A DNA stretch of 17,013 bases, taken from the NCBI GenBank assembly GCA_934746015.1, contig CAKVEW010000051.1:1-17013 (forward strand), given 5' to 3'. Positions 7,253 to 13,555 of this stretch are shown piece by piece. A program made the position numbers and the translations under genes. The notes under the pieces are model-generated. The model worked only from the letters and a program-made list of their open reading frames with translations, had not been told where the DNA came from and searched no databases. This DNA is from an uncultured Clostridium sp. Its GTDB lineage: Bacteria > Bacillota > Clostridia > Clostridiales > Clostridiaceae. Position 1 is the stretch's first letter, and the number at the start of each line of letters is the position of its first letter.

Positions 7253-7387
7253 CTATATTGGATTTCCTTCAAAATCTGTATATTCTGGCTTATTTTTATC
7301 ATTACCTACATTATTTTGATTTTCATGTAATCTTTGTCTTCTTGTACCTTTTTGCTTAGGAGTTTCAGTCTTAGTATTCTTAGGCAT
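7253..7387 (-). CDS. Small hydrophilic protein of 44 aa, unknown function
   Basis: I do not recognise this family. The frame from ATG at 7387 to TAG at 7253 encodes a very polar peptide: the first half is basic (Lys, Arg, Gln, with GTRRQR near residues 14-19), and the second half is rich in Asn, Asp and Glu and ends EGNPI. No membrane segment, cysteine or signal peptide is present, and it is likely disordered in isolation. Evidence that it is real is an AAAGGA ribosome site upstream, a TATAAA box about 30 bp ahead, and a strong terminator immediately after the stop codon, so it forms a complete small transcription unit. The basic half could bind nucleic acid, but nothing proves that. Confidence 0.65.
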   Translation of the reverse strand: MPKNTKTETPKQKGTRRQRLHENQNNVGNDKNKPEYTDFEGNPI

Positions 7388-7448
7388 AATAACACATCCT
7401 TTCAAATGTATTTTATACCCTAAATAATTTTTAATACATTAATATTAT

Positions 7449-7865
7449 TTATAACTCAAATTCTTCTATTTCTATAGAGTAGGTTCCACAATGTTTACAA
7501 ACTATAACTGTTACAATATAACTTTTATCAACAATTCCCTCTCTATTAAGTCTAGTAAAAGATTTTCCATCATATTCACTATCTATGCTACTAGTTATAA
7601 AGTTATTATTTTTACCATATGCATAAAAATAAAATTCTAAGAAGTCAAATACCTTTTTCTTTTCTTCTTTTCCTTCTTTACAATTGCTACAACAAGTTTC
7701 GTAATAAGCTTTTTGAAAATCCACTTTATCACTATTTGCTAATAATTCTAATACCTTTACTTCATCTATTCCATTAAGCTCTTCATTTTCATCATTAGTA
7801 AAGTATTCTAAATTATCTTCTCCTAAAATATATTCTTTTTCATCAAATTTAAATTTGTATTCCAT
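7449..7865 (-). CDS. Uncharacterised small acidic protein with two CxxC pairs
   Basis: A 138-aa acidic protein. It may belong to an uncharacterised clostridial family (DUF3785 is a candidate I cannot verify). Two cysteine pairs are visible, C59-x2-C62 (preceded by C58) and C123-x2-C126, 60 residues apart. Together they could form a split zinc ribbon. Between them lies an aromatic segment (FDFLEFYFYAYG, about 73-84). There is no signal peptide or membrane helix. The start has a good AAAGGAAG ribosome site. It lies 46 bp after the helicase gene and 61 bp before the 44-aa gene, in the same direction. Function unknown. Confidence 0.8.
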   Translation of the reverse strand: MEYKFKFDEKEYILGEDNLEYFTNDENEELNGIDEVKVLELLANSDKVDFQKAYYETCCSNCKEGKEEKKKVFDFLEFYFYAYGKNNNFITSSIDSEYDGKSFTRLNREGIVDKSYIVTVIVCKHCGTYSIEIEEFEL

Positions 7866-7911
7866 ATTATCTTCCTTTCAAGGATTTAATAAATCTATTA
7901 TATCATATTAA

Positions 7912-9669
7912 TTATAACCTAATTAATATTTCATTAATATCCTCACTTATCTTTATTCTTTCTTCATATATCCATTTAAAATCAAATTCTAGTTTAAATA
8001 ACTTACAGAAAGAATAATACATATTAATTCTTTGATAATAAACTTCAAGCTCATCTAAATTTCCCTTAAAACATTGAGGTTTAGTTATTACATTATTTTT
8101 TAATATAAATAATTCCTCTACATAGCCTAAGAATGTATCCATAAGCTCATCTTTAGAAATATCAAAAGGTACTTTTAATAATTCCCATTGAGTTTCTTCT
8201 TTTAATTTATATTTCTTTATTCTATCTAAAATTATTAAATATTCATTTATATCCATTTTTCTATAATAATTTAAAACATCTTCCCTAGTAGACCATAAAG
8301 CTAGCTTTTCATTTAAAGGTAAACTTTTTATATTCAATATAGCTTCTGATGGCCCTAAAACTGCCTTTCTTATTATAGTATCCTCTTCTTCTAATTTTTC
8401 TTTAATAAACTTTTGATTATCACGAACAGTAGCTACATATCCAACTTCGTAAATTCCTTTTCTTCCAGCTCTACCAGCTACTTGCTTTACTTCTTGTGAT
8501 GTTAAACTTCTTATTTCTTCACCATCAAATTTTTGGGTATCTAAGAATATTATACGCTTTATAGGTAGATTTACTCCCATTCCTATAGCATCAGTAGTTA
8601 CAAGAATTTTATTTTCTTTGTTTATAAACATATCATATTGCTTTCTTCTTACTTCTGGTGGAAGATCTCCATATATAATACTGGTCCTTATTCCTTTTTC
8701 TGAATATTGCTGTGCTATTTGTAGTACTTTTTTCTTAGAGAATACTACTATAGCATCTCCTTCTTCTGCATTATCATAAGAGAAGTTTTTATCTTCTACT
8801 TCTAAAGGAATACTTCTTTTATATTCCTTAAATTCATAATCATCTTCACAATCATTTAATATTTCTTCTACTATTTTTTTAGCATTTAAGGCCCCGCATA
8901 TATGAATTTCCTTACATCTAAGTCCAAGTAGTGCTCTCGTCCAAGCAGCTCCTCTCTGAGAATCACTTATCATTTGTATTTCGTCTATAATTGCAATATC
9001 ATATTCCTTTTTTAAATCTATTTTTTCTATTGTACAAGAAGTATGAGTAGCTCCATCCTTTAGTATTTCTTCTTCTCCAGTTAAAAGATTACATATTATT
9101 TTACTATTATTTAACTTCTCATAATTTTCTAAGGCTAATATTCTTAATGGAGATAAATATACACCATTTTTTGCTTCCTTTAATCTTTCCATAGCTGTAT
9201 ATGTTTTCCCTGTGTTAGTTTCTCCAAGATGAATAAATACTTTTCTTTTTATATTTCTTGCTAATTTATATTCGTCTTTAGGATTTTTAGGGAAGTTTTC
9301 TTCAAACTCCTTAGAAATTAACTTAGGTATATGTTGTTTAGTTAATACTGTCATAAAACCAGAATTAATAAAACTATTATAATTTCCTCTTATAACTTGA
9401 TAAAAATCAAAATCAGTATTATGCTTTTTATTATAATCATCTAATAATCTTTTAGAAATGTACTCTAATAATTCTTCATACCTATCTCTTACATCTTTAT
9501 AATCTTTAAAGCCTTGATCTTCCATATCAATAAGTTGTCTTATCTTCTTTCTAAGAGAAGACTCCTGTTCAATCAATGCCCCTACTTTTGAATTATGTGC
9601 TATTTCCTCAATATGATTAATTTGAGATTTCAATTTTTTAAAGTCTCTTTGCATTGCATTTTTCTTCAA
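7912..9669 (-). CDS. Suv3-like DExH-box RNA helicase
   Basis: A 585-aa superfamily-2 helicase resembling mitochondrial SUV3, the RNA helicase that works with exoribonucleases in RNA turnover. Motif I is GETNTGKT (149-156) and motif II DEIQ (229-232), the Suv3-type variant. Motif V lies in TTDAIGMGVNLP (358-369) and motif VI is QVAGRAGR (396-403). About 145 N-terminal residues precede the helicase core and start with a charged, probably coiled-coil, stretch. About 180 residues follow it, where Suv3 proteins carry their C-terminal domain. The start is TTG at 9667-9669, with GAGGTG five bases before it. An in-frame ATG five codons later is spaced too far from that site. An RNA decay role is inferred from the family; no nuclease gene is adjacent. 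Confidence 0.88.
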   Translation of the reverse strand: MKKNAMQRDFKKLKSQINHIEEIAHNSKVGALIEQESSLRKKIRQLIDMEDQGFKDYKDVRDRYEELLEYISKRLLDDYNKKHNTDFDFYQVIRGNYNSFINSGFMTVLTKQHIPKLISKEFEENFPKNPKDEYKLARNIKRKVFIHLGETNTGKTYTAMERLKEAKNGVYLSPLRILALENYEKLNNSKIICNLLTGEEEILKDGATHTSCTIEKIDLKKEYDIAIIDEIQMISDSQRGAAWTRALLGLRCKEIHICGALNAKKIVEEILNDCEDDYEFKEYKRSIPLEVEDKNFSYDNAEEGDAIVVFSKKKVLQIAQQYSEKGIRTSIIYGDLPPEVRRKQYDMFINKENKILVTTDAIGMGVNLPIKRIIFLDTQKFDGEEIRSLTSQEVKQVAGRAGRKGIYEVGYVATVRDNQKFIKEKLEEEDTIIRKAVLGPSEAILNIKSLPLNEKLALWSTREDVLNYYRKMDINEYLIILDRIKKYKLKEETQWELLKVPFDISKDELMDTFLGYVEELFILKNNVITKPQCFKGNLDELEVYYQRINMYYSFCKLFKLEFDFKWIYEERIKISEDINEILIRL

Positions 9670-9713
9670 ATCCTCACCTCTTAATTATCATTCCTATAAA
9701 TCAACCATAATAA

Positions 9714-9722
9714 ATTATATCA
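9714..9722 (-). promoter_or_regulatory. Possible extended -10 promoter of the helicase gene
   Basis: Minus-strand TG-A-TATAAT about 45 bp before the TTG start. A convincing -35 box is not visible. The divergent 239-bp intergenic region (9670-9908) must hold this promoter and that of the plus-strand gene. Confidence 0.35.
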
Positions 9723-9813
9723 TTATTTATTTCTATTTTTCGTTAGAAACCCTAATTTTATTATCATAAACTAATATTTAATTTAGTCTTAACATATTTA
9801 TATAATAATTTTA

Positions 9814-9843
9814 TTGTTTTTTATATTTTCTTAAGGATATATT
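9814..9843 (+). promoter_or_regulatory. Weak candidate promoter of the YiiX-like gene
   Basis: TTGTTT (9814-9819), 18-bp spacer, TATATT (9838-9843). Both boxes deviate from consensus, and the region is so AT-rich that the choice is uncertain. TATAAT at 9857-9862 is an alternative -10. Confidence 0.25.
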
Positions 9844-9867
9844 AAGAATTATATTATATAATTCTTA
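9843..9867. repeat. 25-bp palindrome upstream of the YiiX-like gene
   Basis: Perfect 11-bp arms TAAGAATTATA and TATAATTCTTA around a 3-bp centre. It lies 41 bp before the start codon and overlaps likely promoter elements, so it could be an operator or a 5' hairpin. Confidence 0.5.
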
Positions 9868-9908
9868 TATATTTATCTTTAACTATTTTATCGGGGGATG
9901 ATTAAGAT

Positions 9909-10445
9909 ATGAGCAACAAGAATATTTACTTAGTATTTTCCAGCACAGGGACAATACTATCAAAATGCATTAATTATTATACGAAAGATAAATATGTACA
10001 TGTCTCCTTAAGTTTTGATGATACTTTTGAAAAAATGTATTCATTTGGAAGAATATTTCCAAGCAATCCCTTTATAGGTGGGCTAGTTGAAGAAAACTTA
10101 AGAGACGGAGTATATAAGAAATTTCAAAATAGCCAATGTATTATATATAAAATTGAAGTTAGCAATAAACAATACATTTTATTAAGAAATGAACTTGAGC
10201 TATTTTTACAAGATCAAAAAAAATATAGGTATAGCCTTCTTGGCTTAATAGGTGTGGCAATTAATAAACCAATTAAAAGGAATAATAGATATTTTTGTTC
10301 AGAATTTGTTTCACATCTATTAATAAAAAGCGAAATATATACTTCTGATAAAATCCCTAGCTTAATTAAGCCTAGTGATTTATTAAGTATTAATGATAAA
10401 GAATTTGTATATGAAGGTTTAACTTATAATTATAAGGCAATTTAA
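9909..10445 (+). CDS. Permuted NlpC/P60 (YiiX-like) superfamily protein, putative cysteine hydrolase
   Basis: A 178-aa protein resembling the circularly permuted papain-fold group (YiiX/YebB, LRAT-like). In this group the catalytic histidine comes first and the cysteine near the C-terminus. H31 in the YVHVSLSFD segment and C130 in the RYFCSEFVSHLL segment fit those positions; in related proteins such enzymes hydrolyse amide or lipid ester bonds. There is no signal peptide or membrane helix, so it should be cytoplasmic. The GGGGGA ribosome site is about 10 bases from the ATG. It is the only plus-strand gene here, divergent from the helicase and convergent with the patatin gene. The substrate is unknown. 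Confidence 0.75.
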   Translation: MSNKNIYLVFSSTGTILSKCINYYTKDKYVHVSLSFDDTFEKMYSFGRIFPSNPFIGGLVEENLRDGVYKKFQNSQCIIYKIEVSNKQYILLRNELELFLQDQKKYRYSLLGLIGVAINKPIKRNNRYFCSEFVSHLLIKSEIYTSDKIPSLIKPSDLLSINDKEFVYEGLTYNYKAI

Positions 10446-10450
10446 AAAAT

Positions 10451-10571
10451 GCTGTCGCAGAATGTAAAATGTAAAATTAAAGAAGTAACTCCTGTGTAGT
10501 TTATAGAATAAATATATTTCTAAAATTCACTTCAGTAATTCTACATTTTCATTTATGACTATTGCGGCAGC
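10451..10571. repeat. Imperfect inverted-repeat element between convergent genes
   Basis: Terminal arms GCTGTCGCA (10451-10459) and TGCGGCAGC (10563-10571) pair over 9 bp with one G-T wobble. Further inside, AAAATGTA (10466-10473) pairs with TACATTTT (10542-10549), and GAAGT (10482-10486) with ACTTC (10529-10533). The whole 121-bp unit can fold into one long hairpin. It could be a miniature transposable element or a dispersed intergenic repeat. On the minus strand six T follow it, so it may also terminate patatin transcription. No clear target-site duplication is seen. Confidence 0.6.
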
Positions 10572-10576
10572 TAATT

Positions 10577-11503
10577 TTACGCATTTAATTTACTATTTTT
10601 CCCTTTACTCCTACTAAATAATGACTTTAAGTAATTATATATCTTAAAAAGTCGTGGGAATTCCTCTTTTTCTTCTAGAATAATCTTATATTCAGCCATT
10701 TTCAAAATAGGCTCTATACTCCTCATAGTATCTTCATAGCCTTCTTTTATTCTATTTTTCTTAGCCTCTTCATCTAAATTTAAAGTTCCATTAATAACAC
10801 TTTCATTTAGATTTCGTGGATAAAGTTCTATAATATGCGTATTAGGATACAATGATCTATCTATTCTAGAATCTTTTGATAGTAACACAACTATAATTAT
10901 ATCACAACCTTCTCCATAGACAGGTTGTATTGGTGTATTATCCACAATTCCACCATCTATATATTTTCCACCCATAATTTCAGTTGCTTCATATATTAAA
11001 GGTAATGATGCTGATGCAATTATTATTTCTTTCCCTAAATCTACAGTATAATCATTAACTTTAAAATATTTAACATTAAAATCTGGTAATTCTGTACAAG
11101 CAGCATAGCATATTTTCTTATTTTTCTTAACACATTCTATATCTAGATATTTATCTATTATCTCCTTAGCACCATCCTTAGAAACTGCACCTTCATATAT
11201 TTTTTGATTTAAATATTTTTTTGCAAAATTCATGTTCTTTGATCCAATAAATAGGCCTAGCCCTTTTCTTAATAAGTCAAACTTACTTATAGGAACAATT
11301 TTATCCATAGTTACTTCTTCCCATAATTCCTCTGCTATTTCTAAATTATCTTGTGCAAATAGAATTGCATTAAAGGCACCTATAGATGTTCCAGAAAATA
11401 CATCAATATATTTATCTATTTTTAGTTCTTTTAATGCCTTCCAAACCCCAAGTTCATAAGCACCTTTTCCTCCCCCTCCAGATAAAACTAATCCTATCTT
11501 CAT
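10577..11503 (-). CDS. Patatin-like phospholipase (RssA/YlbK-like)
   Basis: A 308-aa cytoplasmic serine hydrolase of the patatin family, expected to hydrolyse acyl esters of lipids through a Ser-Asp dyad. The oxyanion loop GGGGKGAYE lies at 9-17. The nucleophile elbow GTSIG gives S40, and the DGG motif gives the catalytic D183. All key residues are intact. The tail after about residue 245 is charged and ends in a Lys/Ser-rich segment. There is no signal peptide. The GAGGGG ribosome site is well spaced. It lies downstream of rplT but is separated by a strong terminator (11621-11675) and probably has its own promoter in 11504-11625, where several TATAAT-like boxes occur. The physiological substrate is unknown. 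Confidence 0.9.
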   Translation of the reverse strand: MKIGLVLSGGGGKGAYELGVWKALKELKIDKYIDVFSGTSIGAFNAILFAQDNLEIAEELWEEVTMDKIVPISKFDLLRKGLGLFIGSKNMNFAKKYLNQKIYEGAVSKDGAKEIIDKYLDIECVKKNKKICYAACTELPDFNVKYFKVNDYTVDLGKEIIIASASLPLIYEATEIMGGKYIDGGIVDNTPIQPVYGEGCDIIIVVLLSKDSRIDRSLYPNTHIIELYPRNLNESVINGTLNLDEEAKKNRIKEGYEDTMRSIEPILKMAEYKIILEEKEEFPRLFKIYNYLKSLFSRSKGKNSKLNA

Positions 11504-11620
11504 ATAAATCCCCTCTTTTTTATACCACTGTTAATTATCATTTATTATATTATAATTATACATCTTTTGTTCTATTTTTCCTTGTTAATTTTATATTAAA
11601 ATTATATTTATATAAAATCT

Positions 11621-11675
11621 TTGTAAAAGTAAATAAGCCTATAGTGTAGATTTCTCTACCCTATAGGCTTATTTA
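11621..11675 (-). terminator. Terminator of the infC-rpmI-rplT operon
   Basis: Perfect 15-bp arms (11675-11661 and 11644-11630) enclose a further 5-bp hairpin (GTAGA/TCTAC at 11646-11650 and 11655-11659). The minus-strand tail is T-rich but interrupted. It starts five bases after the rplT stop codon. Confidence 0.8.
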
Positions 11676-11679
11676 TATG

Positions 11680-12036
11680 CTACTTTAAAGAATTCTTTGC
11701 TAATTCTACTAAATCAGCAAATGCTTTTGGATCATTTATAGCAATTTCAGATAACATTTTTCTATTCATGTCAATTCCAGCTAATTTGATTCCATTCATG
11801 AATTTTGAATATGAAAGTCCGTTCATTCTTGTAGCTGCATTGATTCTAGCTATCCAAAGTCTTCTAAAATCTCTCTTCTTTAATCTTCTTCCAACATATG
11901 CATTTCTTAAAGCTCTGATTACTGATTCATTAGCAGTTTTAAATAATCTGCTCTTTCCACCGTAGTAACCTTTTGCAAGCTTTAATACTTTTTTATGATT
12001 CTTACGAGCGTTAGTTGCTCTCTTAACTCTAGCCAT
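11680..12036 (-). CDS. rplT: 50S ribosomal protein L20
   Basis: L20 binds 23S rRNA early in assembly of the large subunit. At 118 aa it has full family length. It begins with the typical basic N-terminal extension ([16 protein letters not shown]), followed by the conserved [11 protein letters not shown] segment and WIARINAA. In Firmicutes and E. coli L20 also represses its own operon by binding a leader or intercistronic RNA; the leader upstream of infC here could serve that role. The AGGAGG ribosome site is in the 26-bp gap after rpmI. Confidence 0.98.
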   Translation of the reverse strand: MARVKRATNARKNHKKVLKLAKGYYGGKSRLFKTANESVIRALRNAYVGRRLKKRDFRRLWIARINAATRMNGLSYSKFMNGIKLAGIDMNRKMLSEIAINDPKAFADLVELAKNSLK

Positions 12037-12062
12037 GTTTAATCCTCCTAAAAACCTCTATA

Positions 12063-12260
12063 TTATAGGTATGGTAATAATTTCTTCATTGCTTTTTCTT
12101 GAGTAGTTGAAACATAAGTTGCTTTTCTTAGGTTTCTCTTTCTCTTTGAACTTTTCTTAGTTAATATATGACTCTTGAAAGCCTTAGCTCTTTTTAATTT
12201 TCCAGTTCCAGTCTTTTTGAATCTCTTTGCTGCACCTCTGTGGGTTTTCATTTTTGGCAT
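12063..12260 (-). CDS. rpmI: 50S ribosomal protein L35
   Basis: L35 is a small, very basic large-subunit protein. The 65-aa sequence begins [21 protein letters not shown], the family signature, and has normal length. It lies 20 bp after infC with a GAGGAGA ribosome site, and 26 bp before rplT, the standard infC-rpmI-rplT order. Confidence 0.98.
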   Translation of the reverse strand: MPKMKTHRGAAKRFKKTGTGKLKRAKAFKSHILTKKSSKRKRNLRKATYVSTTQEKAMKKLLPYL

Positions 12261-12280
12261 TATACTAATCTCCTCTCAAG

Positions 12281-12793
12281 TTATGCTTTTTTAGGGCCTA
12301 AAACCATTGTCATATTTCTGCCTTCATGTTTTGCTGGTTTTTCAACTACACAAACATCTTCTAACTTCGAAACAAAATTTTCTAAAATTCTTTGTCCTAT
12401 ATGTCCTAATTGTGCTTCTCTACCTTTAAATCTAACAGTGATTTTAACTTTATCCCCGTCTAATAAAAACTTTCTAGCATTTTTTGCTTTAATTGCAATA
12501 TCATTTTCTTCAATAGTTAAACTACATCTTATTTCCTTAAGAGTAGTAACCTTTTGCTTTTTCTTAGCTTCTTTTTCCTTCTTAGATTGCTCATAAATAT
12601 ACTTTCCTAAATCCATCACTTTACATACTGGTGGATTAGCATTCGGAGAAATCATTACTAAATCTAATTCTTTCTCTTCTGCAATTTTTTGAGCATCCTT
12701 TGTAGGAACAACTCCTAATTGAGCACCATCTGCATCAATTAATCTAACTTCCTTAACTCTTATAGCTTCATTACAAGTAAAATCCTTACTTAT
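12281..12793 (-). CDS. infC: Translation initiation factor IF-3, ATA start codon
   Basis: IF-3 binds the 30S subunit, prevents joining with 50S and checks start-codon choice. The first ATG in frame (12653-12655) would give only 124 aa and remove most of the N-terminal domain. The frame stays open upstream, and its translation contains the IF-3 segment [16 protein letters not shown]. An in-frame TGA stops it just ahead of ATA at 12791-12793. That ATA lies six bases after a strong GGAGGTGA ribosome site, giving 170 aa, the normal length. The only codons near the ribosome site that could start are ATA-type. IF-3 genes elsewhere use rare AUU, AUC or AUA starts for self-repression, because IF-3 rejects such starts. 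Confidence 0.93.
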   Translation of the reverse strand: MSKDFTCNEAIRVKEVRLIDADGAQLGVVPTKDAQKIAEEKELDLVMISPNANPPVCKVMDLGKYIYEQSKKEKEAKKKQKVTTLKEIRCSLTIEENDIAIKAKNARKFLLDGDKVKITVRFKGREAQLGHIGQRILENFVSKLEDVCVVEKPAKHEGRNMTMVLGPKKA

Positions 12794-12960
12794 ACCAAGT
12801 CACCTCCAAAATATTATCTAAAAACACACAAAAAATAGAGGACATATTATGCCGTCCTCTAGTACGTATAAAATCTAGTATATAACTAGTTATTATTACT
12901 AAACTATTACCCTACTAAGCTATGCCGTAAGGTGAGAAACGGCTGTTTCTACTTAACACA
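12794..12960 (-). promoter_or_regulatory. infC operon leader, L20-leader-like attenuator
   Basis: The expected transcript from about 12960 carries a hairpin-rich region and then an intrinsic terminator before infC. The 8-base motif ACGGCATA occurs twice in the RNA (from 12928-12921 and 12855-12848). A GCCGT segment (12943-12939) could pair with the ACGGC of either copy; the second copy overlaps the terminator's 5' arm and loop. The layout fits the L20-controlled attenuation known for infC-rpmI-rplT in Bacillus. The match to that RNA family is by position and architecture only. Confidence 0.7.
12830..12861 (-). terminator. Attenuator terminator in the infC leader
   Basis: Perfect 8-bp arms TAGAGGAC/GTCCTCTA (12861-12854 and 12843-12836), a 10-nt loop and six T on the minus strand. 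It lies before the first gene of the operon, so it must be conditionally read through. Confidence 0.85.
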
Positions 12961-12966
12961 TAAGTT

Positions 12967-12995
12967 ATTTTAACATGTTTTTTTAGACCTGTCAA
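12967..12995 (-). promoter_or_regulatory. Promoter of the infC-rpmI-rplT operon
   Basis: Minus-strand TTGACA (12995-12990), 17-bp spacer, TAAAAT (12972-12967), with TG one base before the -10 (extended -10). Strong match, expected start near 12960. Confidence 0.8.
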
Positions 12996-13064
12996 TTATT
13001 TTACATCTTTATTTTAACCTATTAATTTGCATTTTATACTAAATTATTATGTACAAATATTTTT

Positions 13065-13376
13065 CTATTCAATTTCTCCATTGAAATCTAATATTCCGCC
13101 TCTTAAATTATATAAGTTGCTAAAACCTTCTTCCTCAAGAAAATTACAAGCAACACTACTTCTAACTCCCACTTTACAATATACTAAAATAGGCTTTTCT
13201 TTAAACTTCTCTAGTTCATCTACTTCCCACTCTATTTCTTCTACTGGTATATTTATTGAATTTACAATTCTAGATTCTTTAAATTCATTAGGTCTCCTAA
13301 CATCTAAAATTACTAAATCCTCTATATCCTTAATTAGTTTTTCAGCTTGACTGCTATTTATTGATTTAATACTCAT
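13065..13376 (-). CDS. Single-domain rhodanese-like sulfurtransferase
   Basis: A 103-aa rhodanese domain of the GlpE/PspE size class, which carries sulfur as a persulfide on a cysteine. The conserved LDVRRPNEF segment (24-32) and the catalytic C67 in the loop CKVGVRS (67-73) are intact. The six-residue loop fits sulfur rather than phosphate or arsenate substrates. The C-terminal NLRGGI segment is typical. There is no signal peptide. AGGAGA ribosome site and its own promoter (13404-13432). It is the gene just upstream of the infC promoter and just downstream of the hom terminator, so it is probably monocistronic. The sulfur acceptor is unknown. Confidence 0.9.
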   Translation of the reverse strand: MSIKSINSSQAEKLIKDIEDLVILDVRRPNEFKESRIVNSINIPVEEIEWEVDELEKFKEKPILVYCKVGVRSSVACNFLEEEGFSNLYNLRGGILDFNGEIE

Positions 13377-13403
13377 TTAATTTTCTCCTATTGTTTTTTT
13401 ATT

Positions 13404-13432
13404 ATTATAGTACTTTAATAGAATATTCTCAA
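13404..13432 (-). promoter_or_regulatory. Promoter of the rhodanese gene
   Basis: Minus-strand TTGAGA (13432-13427), 17-bp spacer, perfect TATAAT (13409-13404), 28 bp before the ATG. A short palindrome AGAATATTCT (13420-13429) overlaps the -35 box. Confidence 0.7.
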
Positions 13433-13487
13433 CAATAATTATTAATAATTAAAAATGAATTTCTATTTCATTTAAAATACTTAATTA

Positions 13488-13543
13488 TAAAAAAGCTGTA
13501 TTAATATGAAATACTAACATAATAGTATAATATTAATACAGCT
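13488..13543 (-). terminator. Terminator of hom
   Basis: Perfect 14-bp arms AGCTGTATTAATAT/ATATTAATACAGCT (13543-13530 and 13507-13494), extended by an inner TACTA/TAGTA pairing, then six T on the minus strand. It begins 12 bp after the hom stop codon. Confidence 0.85.
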
Positions 13544-13555
13544 ATCATTACTATT

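Noticed and set aside
11386..11649. An 87-codon plus-strand frame over the patatin start region
   Set aside because: It overlaps the patatin gene and its promoter on the other strand, crosses the rplT terminator and has no ribosome site or recognisable domain.
12281..12655. A 124-aa IF-3 starting at ATG 12655
   Set aside because: It lacks the N-terminal domain and a ribosome site; the upstream frame is clearly IF-3 and starts at ATA.
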